Shown here piece by piece: positions 1 to 11,451 of a DNA stretch of 64,000 nucleotides. Position 1 is the first letter of the stretch. The number at the start of each line of letters is the position of its first letter. The DNA is from Bactericera cockerelli (Eukaryota; Arthropoda; Insecta; Hemiptera; Triozidae), in contig CM044967.1 in the NCBI GenBank assembly GCA_024516035.1, positions 14,535,363 to 14,599,362 of the forward strand. The letters run 5' to 3'. The notes under the pieces were generated by a model. That model ran no database searches and was not told the origin of the DNA. It saw nothing but the letters and a program-made list of their open reading frames with translations. Both the position numbers and the translations under genes were made by a program.

Positions 1-96
1 CGTAGCTAACTGAAATTTGTTGTAATAAATGAGAACAATTCAAGTAATTTTTACTAACTTCACTTTTGTAATAATTTATTGGTTTATTTAAGGAAA

Positions 97-132
97 TAAG
101 ACATGTTTCGCCTGTGAAGGCATCTTCAGTTA
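97..132 (-). ncRNA. Hammerhead-ribozyme-like motif, inverted arm copy
   Basis: This is the reverse complement of the motif at 1809-1844. CTGAAGA reads from 129 down to 123, GAAA from 109 down to 106, and the GTC triplet ends at 100. It keeps the helix II stem and the extra base seen in the right arm. Preservation in both arms shows that the motif belongs to the element and is not a chance match. Confidence 0.68.
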
Positions 133-417
133 AAAAAGAAAATTACATAGCAAAAATTGGTACTATTTGGTAAAAATTATCAGAATTTGTAAGAAACGAT
201 TTTTTAAAAATTCAAATTCAAAAATTTTGCCGCTCAAGGTGCGTCCACAATATTATGAACAAGGTGCATCCACACCATCAAGATTTTCATTGATTATTAG
301 TTGAATAAGAGGAGAGTTTCGGACATCTAGTTGAGCATTAATAATTTTGCCAGTATTGAGGAGTTTTCTTATCTCAATACTCTCCAGAACATCTAACCTC
401 TTATCCCCTTCACCAAA

Positions 418-1688
418 ATGGACATAGTAAATTTATTTCCTAATGTACCAGTATCCACCTTAAAAGATGTAATTGATGAAAAACTTGGTCCATTATCCAA
501 TATTAACCCTATCATTAAAAGTGAACTTGCAGAATTTTTCAATATCTGTTTGAACCAAAATTATTTTGTCTTTGATAAAAAATATTATACTATATCTGAC
601 GGTTTACCAATGGGTAGCCCCCTCTCACCTCTTGCAGCTAATATCTATATGCACCATATAGAAACATTAGTTTTCAAAAACAATTTTTTTAAAAATAAAA
701 TTAAATACTGGTTTAGGTATGTTGACGATATTCTCTGTTTGTTCTCTGGAAACCAAGAAGAATTAATTTTATTCCATGAGTATCTAAATAGTTTATGCTC
801 TAGAATTAAATTTACCATGGAAATTAATGACAATGGTTCATATATTAACTTTTTAGATTTGAACATTTCCAATAAAAATAATTCCCATTCATTCAGTATA
901 TATCACAAACCAACAAGTTCTGATGTAATAATCCCCAGTTATTCTTTTAATAGTTTTAACCACAAAAGGGCAGCTTTCTGCTATTACTTTGACAGATTGC
1001 TTAATGTTTCCCTTGCCAGTTCAGACTTCAATGTTGAGTTCAACAGAATTATAGAAATTGGTATAAATAATGGTTATTCCCGTCATTGGTTGTCAAAATT
1101 GTACACTAAACGTCACAAAAGCTTTTTAAATAAAATAATATACCCTTCTGGTAATAATAATAGTACAAATAAACCTAGTATAAAATATAGAAAATTGTTG
1201 TATGGTGGTAATGTTTCTTCTAAACTTGCTCGCCTTGTTGAAAATAAAGATAGAAAAATTGCTTTCTATTCTAAACCAAATATTGGTAGATTATTGTTTA
1301 ATAGGGTTCCCCCCACTCCTAAATTAAAAAAAGTGGAATTTATAAACTCAATTGTAATGACTGTGATTGTAGCTACATTGGAAAAACTGCTAGGAATTTT
1401 AAAATTAGAATTAAAGAGCATATCTCTTGTTACCAAAAAGAAAACGATACATCAAATTTTGCTTGTCATCTGTTAGATGAAAAGCACACATTTAACAATG
1501 ACACTGGAGTTGAAATTCTCCATTTTGGTGAAGGGGATAAGAGGTTAGATGTTCTGGAGAGTATTGAGATAAGAAAACTCCTCAATACTGGCAAAATTAT
1601 TAATGCTCAACTAGATGTCCGAAACTCTCCTCTTATTCAACTAATAATCAATGAAAATCTTGATGGTGTGGATGCACCTTGTTCATAA
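418..1688 (+). pseudogene. Penelope-like reverse transcriptase / GIY-YIG endonuclease, truncated and frameshifted
   Basis: The protein drives target-primed retrotransposition: the RT copies element RNA and the GIY-YIG domain nicks target DNA. The readable protein starts at DIVNLFPNVP, a conserved RT motif, so the N-terminal part is lost at the inverted-repeat junction. Motif B is GLPMGSPLSP (residues 62-71) and the catalytic motif is YVDD (residues 101-104). The first frame stays open to 1476, but homology moves to another frame between about 1320 and 1350. From 1362 that frame reads CDCSYIGKT followed by an R-x3-EH block, the GIY-YIG core, with a candidate catalytic Glu in LESIEI and a stop at 1686-1688. 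One small indel near the A-run at 1325-1332 explains the break. The copy is therefore dead, although both domains remain easy to recognise. The family call is secure from motif order and spacing. Confidence 0.9.
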
Positions 1689-1808
1689 TATTGTGGACGC
1701 ACCTTGAGCGGCAAAATTTTTGAATTTGAATTTTTAAAAAATCGTTTCTTACAAATTCTGATGATTTTTACCAAATAGTACCAATTTTTGCTATGTAATT
1801 TTCTTTTT

Positions 1809-1844
1809 TAACTGAAGATGCCTTCACAGGCGAAACATGTCTTA
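1809..1844 (+). ncRNA. Hammerhead-ribozyme-like motif in the Penelope-like 3' arm
   Basis: Core box CTGAAGA is at 1812-1818. Helix II is GCC/GGC (1820-1822 with 1829-1831) around the loop TTCACA, followed by GAAA at 1832-1835. A short palindromic helix III (ACATGT) leads to the cleavage triplet GTC at 1839-1841. Flanking TAA (1809-1811) and TTA (1842-1844) close helix I. Penelope-like elements of many eukaryotes are known to carry hammerheads with very short helix III in their terminal repeats. One extra base, T1819, sits between CTGAAGA and helix II. It is shared by both arms and departs from the strict consensus, so activity is uncertain. Confidence 0.7.
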
Positions 1845-1974
1845 TTTCCTTAAATAAACCAAAAATTATTACAAAAGTGAAGTTAGTAAAAATTACTTGA
1901 ATTGTTCTCATTTATTAAAATGGACCTTCACAAAATTACTGAGTTATCCATCCAGATGTGAAATTTGTTGTAAT

Positions 1975-2986
1975 GAACTTCTCTCTATGAGACCTTTAAA
2001 ACAGTATGCCACAAGGCATACTATTCTATTTAAGATTTTAAAGTTGGTCCATGCCCAGCCTGACTGGGGCCCTATAGGCAATTTTTTTTTTTGGCTAAAT
2101 ATTAATCCCCCAAAAATTAAGGAATACGGGTTTTTGCGTTTTCTTGTATTTTCAGCCATTCTCGAGATACGGGGGGTGGGGTGAGACTTTATGCTCACCC
2201 TGTATAAGGTACCTTGGTGATTTGAAAGAAAAATATTAGTTCTTCAGATGTATCATGTATTTTTCAAAAATCAAATACGGCAATTATTCAAATGACTAGT
2301 CTGTCTATTGAAGAAAAAATTGACATTAAAAACATTCAATAAAAACACAATGTGCTCATATTAGCACCTGTTCTATAGACTTTTAGTCCATGCAATACAG
2401 ATAAATATTGACCGCACAACAATCAACTCCATTTCAACATCATGATGATTTAATTTTGTCACCATACCAAGTGAGTAGCACACTAAATTTGCTCATAGAA
2501 AACCCGGGTTCAAATATCACCAGCTCTGTACTTTACACATATTGCAGGTTTCACTCAGCGCTCGTGAGGAAAAATGAGTAGTTGTTTATACATGGGTATT
2601 AAGTTCTAAACGTACATTTTTCGAGAAGTCCTGTGTGTACTATTCACTTAAAATTTTGATATAATAACACAAAAATAATTTACAAATTAAGTCTTCTAAA
2701 TTCTACACACCTAACAAAAAACAAAAGAAAATCAATTTTAAGTTTTTGAAAAAAAAAAAAAAAAATTAGAAACGGTTTCTATGTTTACCGCTGTGTCAGT
2801 CAATACCACTGTCATCATGCTTGTGATCTGCCCCAGGGCTAAAAATTAATTTTTTTTTCTCTTTTTAAAGAATGGGGTATTTGTGGTAGATTGAATAACA
2901 TATGTAGTTGAGGAAAAGAGCAATAATAATATTTATATAGTCTAGTGGAAATAGAGTTGATGTTGACTTTCCAAAGAGCCAAGATT
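1975..2986. other. No gene seen; AT-rich DNA with repeat fragments
   Basis: No convincing coding region. A caccctgtata end like those of the foldback elements described elsewhere occurs at about 2198-2208. A decayed tRNA-derived SINE of the family at 57856-58135 occupies about 2455-2670: box-B-like ggttcaaatatc, then ctctgtactt, cgtgaggaaaaatgagtag and a tail with ataacacaaa. Confidence 0.5.
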
Positions 2987-3491
2987 CATACAGGGTAAAC
3001 CAAAAGAAGGGAGCCACTCGAAATATCTAGAGAACGGATTTAAATTTAGAAAAATTCTAAAGCACGTTCAGCTATAAAATGGAGAAAATATTTTCTACTG
3101 GTTTCTGTTTTTTTTTATCATTATAAGAGGCGGCCAAATGGGGATCAACTTAGGAATCTGAAATAGAACCACCCTGTTTGTAATGAATTTTTGAAGAGTA
3201 GTTGACATTTAAAGTGTTTTAAGACGAGTTTAGGATTTTTAATCAAAACAGTTATTAAATCAATGATAAAATTATTACAATTAGAATTCTCAAACTTGTC
3301 TTAAAATACTTCTAATGTAACTACTTTTCATAAATGTATTACAAACAAACAGAGTAGTTCCATTTAAGATTTCAAAGGCAATGAAAAAAAAAAGTCCAGT
3401 AGAAAATGTGCACGTGTTTTAGCATATTTCCGAATTTAAATCCATTCTGTTTGTATTTCAATAGCTCCTTTTCTTTGGCGAACCCTGTATG
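2987..3491. repeat. Foldback element FB1 (about 500 bp inverted repeat)
   Basis: The left end catacagggtaaacc and right end ggcgaaccctgtatg are inverted matches. Further in, agaacggatttaaattt pairs with aaatttaaatcc-type sequence of the other half, and ttttctactgg near 3092 pairs with ccagtagaaaa near 3396. The two halves meet near 3240 with almost no loop. Pairing is imperfect, so the element is old. No ORF inside. Confidence 0.75.
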
Positions 3492-4440
3492 TATATTAGA
3501 TTTAAAATAAATCTATCAGTGCTAAAATTAAAAATATAATCAAATAAATCTTAATCCTAAGGTCACCATTGCCTGTTACCCCTGGAGGTATTCACTTCAT
3601 ATGAGTCTCGCGTTCGAGACAAATGTTTTAGGAAGATGCTGTTTCTATACTGCGCCTTTAAATTTTAAAGACGGATATTTACGAGAATCTATATGTGTTT
3701 ATTCATATTCTTTGGGTGAAGACAGGCAGGTTAAATGGAGGTTGATTTCTAAACCACTGATAGTAAAATGAAATGTAACTAAATTGAAATGCAATATTTA
3801 AAATGTGCTCGATAGGTATCTCAGTAGGTAGTTAAAATGTAAAATTATTGAAGTCTATCAGACTTTTAATTCAATTTAAAGTTGACAGAAACAAGTAAAC
3901 CACTGCATTTGACTCAGAAATTATCTGTACTATTACTTGTTATACATCAACGTGTTCATTAAAACTACATTTTGTAGGGAGGGGAGTGAATAACCCTCAA
4001 TAATTGACATACTTTATTGATTAATGTACTCTAATGCCGAGTGGGAAGGTAGGGCCTTAAAATATTAGTGTTACATTTAGATTAAAATAATGATAATTTT
4101 TTTTTTTTTTTAATTTTGCAAACATGTTTTACAGCCAGACGATGAATTATTTTTAAGCTTCCACGTGACCTTTTACTACTTTTATCACAAGATTCACACG
4201 CGAAGATCATTAAAATTAAATAAATGTCAAATGTGCAGATGATGGAGTCAGCTGATGACATATCGTCAAAGGAGTCACAATATTGTTTAAAATATTATAT
4301 AATATAATAAAAAAAATCTTAAAAATATTGTACCATTCGTAATAGAAACAACTGTTGGCCAAAACACTGTTCAACCAAATCATTATTTAACACAAGGAAT
4401 ATTCACACAGCTTTTAACACAAAGTAAGGTGCCTCAAACT
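3492..4440. other. No gene seen; region downstream of LPGAT1
   Basis: AT-rich sequence with homopolymer runs. It probably includes the 3' untranslated region of the minus-strand acyltransferase gene. I could not place a convincing poly(A) signal. Confidence 0.4.
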
Positions 4441-7400
4441 CTACGACTCAACATTGTAGAAGTAGGCATAGCCAATTAAAAATAACTTGTAATGAACAAA
4501 TGATGAGATAATGAACATTAGATGCAGGAGTAGAAAGCGTAGGGGTGACTGTGACAGCCTGTTGGTATTAGGAAGAGGTGAGGAAGTGTAGCCAGTGTGT
4601 CTGGGAGGAAAGTGTCCTTGATTGTAGAATGTCTCCAGCATATGTTCTTTTTCTTCCCACAGGGTGTAAAGCCAGCGGGTCAGGGCATCTTTCTGACAAG
4701 GAACCTGTCAAATTGGAGAAAAATTAAAAAATAATTCAATAAATATTGAAGACATAAGAATTTCAATGAAATTCTTAGATTACAACAAGTGGCTTTTTTG
4801 TTTAGATTAATTTTTAAAATCAGATGTCCATTCTGTGAGAGTAAAGGGACTCTTTGGTATCATTCTTGCAGGATAAACAGAGTATTGTATTGCATTCGAC
4901 CAGCCACTGGAAAATGGCTATCTTGAAATTGACATAAAGTAAAACAAAAGAGACTGTCTAAAAACTTCTAGGTTTACGGTCACAAGTTCAAATCTTAAAA
5001 GGTAGATTTCCTGTGGAAGGTAGAAAGGAAGATTGTGAGAGTGAAGGGACTCTAGTCTCATTCTTGCAGGATAAGCATAGTATTGTATTTCCTGTTTCTA
5101 TTTATAATTCCAGGATTTTTGATGTTTCATAAAACTAACATACCTATCAGTAATTTCAACATATAAAGATAAAATTATAAAAACACAATTATTTACTATG
5201 TATTGTACTTCCTGTTTCTATTGAGTATAAACAGAAAAGTGAGAAGTTGTACTAGATGTACATGAATGTCAGAACATACCTGGACAGCTGTTTCGAGCTC
5301 ATTTGCTCTCATCAGCAGGTAATAGTTCTGAATATCCATGCCATTAACTAACTCATTAATCCCAGGATTTTTGATATTTCATAAAAACAATCATACCTAT
5401 CAGTCATTTCAACTTATAAATATAAAAAAAACAATAACTTACAGTGTGGATTGGATAAAGCCGGTAGTAAAGGCTTGTTGTACAAGGGTCTCTTTGTCCC
5501 GTTATGATGGTGAGCAAATCGATGGGGTTTCCATGTGGATATCCAATGGTGATGTCAAGAACCCAACTCAGTGTATCATCGTCTGGAAGAAGAACACATT
5601 CACCTTGGAGGTGTTAAATGGGAAACATATATGGCGGACGGAAGAGACTTAATCAATTGAACCCATTAGTTTCAAATTTCTAGTTTATTTCTCCATATCT
5701 CATTTTACACTACTATATCCAGTAGTGTAATAGTGCTTTACATACAGCGTGTATTTTTACACCTTTCATGTGTGGATTAGAAGAAGAAAAAAAATACAAG
5801 TTAAAAATAAATAAAAAAAATACTGAGCCACAAAAGTTGCCATTGGATATTTAAATTGAATACATTATTGTTGTTTGTTCTGGTTGCCAAGACCACTTAA
5901 TGCCATTAATGTTTCAGGTCTCCAGAGATAAGTGAAATCTCAGCAACAATGACTACCTTTCATAACAATTTTCTCTACCTTTCAATATGATTGAACTTGT
6001 TCAAAATAATTTTATAGAAAATCATACATACCTAACATGTAACTAAATTTAATAATTTAGACTTTTTCGTCAGTTTTATATCTTTTTTAATTAATATTAG
6101 TTGTTTAATAGGGCATTCAATGAAGCCACTTACCCCTTCTTCCATATTCTGTCATTTCAAAAATGTAAGCATAATATAGGGAAATAAAGAACAGAGTGGG
6201 GATTAGAGAAAATATCGTAGACTTTCAATTAAAAGCTAATGCAAATCTTTCTATAAGTCAGCAACCACATCTAAAAGGGTATATTAGAAAAGCATGTACA
6301 AGACCATATACTAGAGGCAAAATCAAGGCCATATTGTTACATGCAAACATTTATTTTGAAAACCTCGTGTGATAAATGATTTTATCACTCTAAAGAATGA
6401 TACTGACTATGATTTTTACAGAAAATATATGCTATACAACTATACATGTCTATGCTATTTATAAAAATCAATTTTGTTACACAATTCATATATTTTTTTA
6501 CTGTATAGCCCTACAGAAATGAATGTATCCGAGTAAAAGAGGATACATGAGATAGAATGATAGATAATAAACTTACTATCAGTTGGGATGATAGTTGTAT
6601 TGCCATGTTTGTCTGTATAGACATCTTCCTTGTCTGGATGAAGCTCTTCAAAAATAGCAAACAAGGCACCCAGTCGAGGCAGGGATACGTTTTTACAATG
6701 AGGTAGATTGTTCTTCATTGCAAAACTGAAAAAAATGGTAATTTAATTAAAATGCTTTAGTTTTTAATCCTTAACAAAACAGTTGAATATTAGAAATTTA
6801 CTATCAAGATCTCTGAAAAGGCTTCCTTTTCAAAGAAAAATACATCAGATTTTCAGGAGATAGTTCTCAAAGACTTTACCTTTGACTGGCTTCACGACGT
6901 TTTCTCAAAAATCCTCCTTCAGGAAACAGCATCATCCAGTTGCGTTTCCTGGGAATATACGAGGAGCGAATGTGCTGCCTAAGTTCTGCTATGCCCTTGA
7001 ATATAAATGAAATTTAAAGAAAATTAGTGAATAGGTACCAGGTATGGGACTTCATTTTCTAGTTTCAAAGCTAAAGCTGGCATTCATGCATGAGCGTGTG
7101 TGGCGGAAAAAAATCACGAGAATATGGTTGTTTATGCTACCTGTTCAACCGACATGCATGTCATGCATAATGGTTGCCTAACCGTGTGTGGGGAGTTTTG
7201 CACGGGCCTGTCACAGGCCTTGGTCACAAGTTTTTTTCTTCATCTCTCTCTCTTTCTCACCCCCTTTACTTCTCTATATCTTTCTTTTTTTATGGCATAG
7301 CGTGAGTTGACAGGCATGCATGTATGTATGTAGGCTCCATTTTTTTTGACAGGGATGCATGTACGTTAGTGGCCGACTTAGGAACTTTAGAAATTATTAA

Positions 7401-9350
7401 GGTTACAATCCGAAATAAAAGTGAGTTTATTAAGTGAAAGTAAAATAGCAGTGTGGCTCAGAGAAGCAATTCACAGGGAGTAAACAGAAATCTGGTGGAC
7501 TATACACAGAGTTAACAAGCAAACCCACAACTCCCCTTGGCTATAATAAGGTTTAGTGCCTATGTATTCTGAGTATGTCTGTTCAAAAAACTTATGTCCA
7601 AATTATTATTGTAAATGAATTGTCAGTAATTGCTGGGGCCTAAGGTTGTATGTAATACTTGCAACCTTGTCTACTATTATAAATAGATATAAAAAAATAA
7701 GATAAAAAAAGCATTTTTAAATAGATTTTTAGCAGGCCCCAAGGATGGAGGAGACAGGAGAAGTAACTGTACTTGTGTGATCTTGGTCTAATCAAGAAAA
7801 ATTATATTTTACTTTTTCGAGGAAAATGGATCTACCATGAATAGAATTTAAAAACTCTTGTTTGAACCTATAAGAAAATGTGAATTTTCACATAGTGTAA
7901 TTGAATTATAACTCTGCATTTTAATTTTATGCATTCTAATTTTACCTGTTCACGTTGTGTTCTTCCAGATAAGATAAAGAAATCTTCATGCAATGTTGAC
8001 ACAATGCCAAAGTTTGTGTACTGGAAGATTTTGTCCATAATCCACATGATATTGGGCAAGACTCCTCTTTTCGGATTGAATGCAGCCATGAGGAGGGGTA
8101 CATCACCAGTAGACTGGTGGTTAACCAATACTAGGGTTCGAGAATCAGTACATTGCCGAATGTCATCTCCAGCTTCTGAAACTATTATTGAGGATGAAAA
8201 TTATTAGTATAATGCAAAAATACACTTACCGCTAGAATATCCGACCACTTGCTGATTTATTGAAAGACATACTGTACACTGTACAAGACATACAGTACAG
8301 TATGTCTCAAGCCCACGATGTTTGCATGCATGGAAATTTCTCAGTTTATTTCCTTGTCAAAATTAAAGCGCACCCCAGGCTTTTAAATTTAACTCCATGT
8401 ATTTTGATATGATTGAGAAGTGATGTAAGTTATGTACATCAGTACATAACATAACGACGTGCCATTGGTAACCTATAACAAATTTAAGCTCGGGGTTAAA
8501 TGGCAGAGAATGCCTAAGTCATGAACTTCGCCCCGGATTACAAGAAAATTGTAAATATAAATTAATGTTGGTCTAAATTTATATATTTTTTTTCTGCTTG
8601 TTATTAATTTACTGTCGATTGTTTGTATAAAAAATAAAGTGTAAATATATAAATAAGCTCCATCATAAATGGGGCAGTAACTCAAGTTTGTTTAGGCTTT
8701 CCAAAATTAGTAATTTAAAAATATTATCCATTCTATTATTGAACTCACGAGAATATCCTGCAGACCAGGACCACATGGATACCATAGCAAGAAGCCAGTG
8801 GAAGAATTTGCCCTCTATTTTCCAGTAGAGACGAGGTGATATCCATCGAAGGGGTTGTAATGTGAGCATCCATATGAAATAGGTCGGAATACAGTAGATG
8901 TTGTTTAGGATAACAAGCAGTATACGCACAATCACTTTCACTGCAACAAAAATCCTGAAACCAAAAATTGAAATTTTAATAAAATGAAAATCACAAAAAG
9001 GTAGCTATAAAGGTTCATGAAAAAATTGATTAGTATTACGCAATAGACTAATTAGTCAATTTCATTTCTCTATTTGTCCTAATGAAGCATTAGCTGAACC
9101 ATTACAGCTCAGAAGAAAGCAACTGGCCATTAAATAGATTCTCATACAGCTATGCATGTACATCCCTATTAAGAAAAGTAGTAACTGAGATATCAGATAA
9201 TTGTTCACCCCACCAATACTCGCCTATTGCTTATATTTAGTGCAAATGAAACAAAAGTTAAACTTACACTTTGAGAAGTCCCATGTCAGTATGATGCTTT
9301 GGATTTTGGTTGACCTTTTCGTGTCCATGAATTTCTTTACTATTTAACAT
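4441..9350 (-). CDS. LPGAT1: LPGAT1-like acyl-CoA:lysophospholipid acyltransferase, 7 coding exons
   Basis: It transfers an acyl group from acyl-CoA to a lysophospholipid (lysophosphatidylglycerol type) at the ER membrane, remodelling phospholipids. Coding exons on the minus strand are 9268-9350, 8749-8954, 7946-8175, 6880-6995, 6577-6725, 5443-5582 and 4441-4704; all junctions are GT-AG and all phases agree. From the ATG at 9284 the protein is 373 aa, close to the roughly 370 aa of vertebrate LPGAT1. An in-frame ATG at 9350 adds 22 residues. The 9284 start has a strong context (G at -3 and +4) and the 9350 start a weak one. PlsC-family motifs are present: NHQSTGD with the HX4D catalytic pair (H94, D99, counted from 9284) and FPEG at 175-178. 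Hydrophobic segments lie near residues 8-35, 55-70 and close to the C-terminus. The last intron carries the hammerhead repeat. Confidence 0.93.
4836..5442 (-). repeat. Hammerhead-bearing repeat plus duplicated splice-donor flank in LPGAT1
   Basis: This is a composite of two things. Fragments of the small hammerhead repeat occur at 4836-4895, 5036-5105 and 5197-5360. The intron segment at 5362-5442, beginning ccaggatttttgat and running up to the splice donor of the 5443-5582 exon, is duplicated at 5110-5196 with about 85% identity by eye. The hammerhead unit sits between the two copies. Related repeat fragments occur at 24253-24350, 36252-36335, 37665-37885 and 53690-53760. Confidence 0.65.
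5270..5330 (-). ncRNA. Type I hammerhead ribozyme, canonical
   Basis: Read on the minus strand, the outer helix I is CAGAAC/GTTCTG and the inner helix I is TACCTG/CAGGTA, separated by a small internal loop. CTGATGA (5315 down to 5309) is followed by helix II GAGC/GCTC with loop AAATGA, then GAAA (5294 down to 5291). Next come a palindromic mini helix III CAGCTG and the cleavage triplet GTC ending at 5283. Every conserved core position of the hammerhead is present. The very short helix III is typical of retrozyme-type ribozymes, which cleave best as dimers. It lies inside the last intron of LPGAT1 in the sense orientation. Confidence 0.88.
8266..8312. repeat. Short inverted repeat in an LPGAT1 intron
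   Basis: agacatactgta and tacagtatgtct are exact inverted matches with about 20 bases between them. No function is apparent. Confidence 0.6.
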
Positions 9351-9639
9351 CTGATATCTGAAAATTAATGACAAATACTTAATGAGAGACAATAGAACAC
9401 AACCAAAAAAACACTACCAATTATGGACACAATACTTCCTCGTGATTGTTTCACATTGTGTACACGTGCGAATTTTTCTACATTCTAGATTCTACAAAAA
9501 ATTCTGTATCGGCAAGTCGTGGTTCTTATTTTTTTACTTTCTTGTCCAAAATTTCGGATTTTCTTAAATATCAGAGTCAAATTATAATTAATTAAAAAGA
9601 AAATATAAAAAGCCTGTGTAAAACAATAATATGCATATA

Positions 9640-10024
9640 CATACATACAAAATTTCATCAAAATCGGGTGTACCGTTCACGAGATATAAGCATTTAAGTA
9701 AAAAGTTAGTGGTCAGGCGCATGGTCTCTTTCACCCAGAGCCGCTAGTACGAATTCGATGAATTTAAAATGGGACCATCTACAGAATGTCTCCTAGATGT
9801 GTGCAAAATTTCATCAAAATCGGTCGAGTAGTTTCCGAGATTTGCGCGTTACAAGGAATCGTTTTAACAGACCGACAGACGGACACAAAACCAAATTTGC
9901 TCAGGAGGTTATGAAACGTCCAGAAATATGAAAAAAATTGAAATCGGAGCAAAAAATTTTTTTTTTTTTTTTTACCAAAAACGAACACAATACTTCCGAT
10001 TTCTAATATTAGAAATTTCTTGGA
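9640..10024 (+). repeat. Dispersed repeat with a ctaatattag hairpin end
   Basis: It contains aaaatttcatcaaaatcgg twice, a stretch rich in cagaccgacagacgga, and ends near the palindrome tttctaatattagaaa followed by ttggaagtaa. Related pieces occur at 39107-39410 (plus) and 40083-40275 (minus). The terminal palindrome alone occurs near 12512-12545 and 60270-60325. I cannot assign the class. Confidence 0.6.
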
Positions 10025-11450
10025 AGTAAAAAATCATCCAAGTATGTCCAACACAACTTTCTAGATAAAATTGACACAAATGTCATCTTATTATTGTTAA
10101 CTTTTCAGATGTATCCATCCACTAACATAAATATGTATAAATTATATAAGACTAATGGAGGTTTCCATTGAATCACACATAGACCAATAATTTTGACAGT
10201 AAGGGCTGGTGTGTTTTAGAGTTTTATTTGAAACTAAATAAAAATCTTAGTATACTACATACTCCTTTGCCATCTGACCTTTTGAGGAATTTATTACTAC
10301 GTAAAATAAATATTGGAGACGATATTTAAAATATTGAAATCTTCAAATAAAAAATATCTTGGATAAAGGATGGTCTTCACATATTTTAATCATATTTTAT
10401 ACTTTGGCCCTAAAGCTTTGAAATTTATTATAACTTCAGGAACTCAAGCTTAATCATCTAACGGAAAACAATATAATTATTTGATTAGTTCACACGTCAT
10501 AACTATTGTGGCTGACTCATATTCCTTACTATCAATTATTTTGTAATCTGATATCAAAATAATATCAGAGTTTACTTCCTTTTAATGTGAATAGGAAATT
10601 GTTCTTAGTATTGTGAATAAAATTGATGTAATTAGATAAATAAATAAAAATGTTGCTTTCTTACAAAATTTACCAAATAATTTGGTATTGTAGTTAACAT
10701 AAATGACTTTGTTTTTCTTTTGTGTCATACAAGATACAATTTTGTCTGTTTTTTTTTATACTGATACTGAAGGAATTTTATAGGGAGTATTCAAATTGAA
10801 GCACTGTCTAAATGCTGTTGTTTTATTTTAAAATGTATAAACTGTAGTATAAATATTGCATCAATAATGTTATTTTGACTTGGAACACACTTTTATTAGA
10901 CATCAACATTAGAGGTTTAGGTATTGCTCTTAGATCCCGAAATATTGTACATGGAAATAGCAAGACATAGTACTTAAATACCAAGCAACACTTCCATACA
11001 AGGAGGCTTATATTATTAATGAGAGGCTTCTAAACCATGTCACAATGTCTAGACTCATATTGAAGTATAAATTGAGCAATGGAAAAATGTGCTTGGTTTA
11101 CTAATATGGGTGATTGGGGTGGTCCATGTTGGCAACTGAACACACATTGGAAAATTATGACTATTTGCTCAACACAGAGAAATAGTAAAATAGACAACAT
11201 GGGCCAGATTAAAGTTAAGATAGGACAGACTGTCCTTCAAGTTGGGCTGTAGACTCTGTAGAGCACTGTTATTGGTTGAAACTCTGACATGAAGGAGGGT
11301 TTGGCTTTTTATACTTCAGCCCCATGTTGCAATGTATACTTTGCAGACCGGAACCCATTGTATTATAATGGATAATACTTAAAATATCATTTTTTCATGA
11401 TGTGTAATAGGTTTATAGCTTGCTGATACACATACAATTAGATAAGTAGT
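10025..11450. other. No gene seen; AT-rich intergenic or upstream DNA
   Basis: No exon-like ORF with splice sites was found. A small repeat near 11200-11330 (attaaagttaagataggaca) resembles 23785-23925, 26850-26960 and 60130-60240, probably a decayed MITE family. Confidence 0.4.
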
Positions 11451-11451
11451 C

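Larger units (their letters stand above)
23..1917 (+). mobile_element. Penelope-like retroelement, 5'-truncated, with inverted copy of its 3' end
   Basis: The central part (about 418-1917) reads in the plus direction as reverse transcriptase, then a GIY-YIG endonuclease and a 3' untranslated region. The first 400 bases (23-422) are the reverse complement of the last 399 (1519-1917), with only scattered differences, so a minus-strand copy of the 3' end is joined head-on to a 5'-truncated plus-strand copy. Such inverted, pseudo-LTR arrangements are known for Penelope-like elements. A 16-base direct repeat, tgaaatttgttgtaat, lies at 11-26 and again at 1959-1974 and may be the target-site duplication, although about 40 bases separate the right arm from its copy. 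Each arm also contains a hammerhead-like motif. Confidence 0.9.

Noticed and set aside
1757..1764. A second CTGATGA word in the right arm of the Penelope-like element
   Set aside because: The inverted arm has CTGATAA at this place, and no helix II or GAAA follows at the right distance, so it is a chance match.
5338..5652. Plus-strand 104-codon ORF
   Set aside because: It is antisense to the LPGAT1 exon at 5443-5582, whose minus-strand reading has conserved sequence and matching splice phases.
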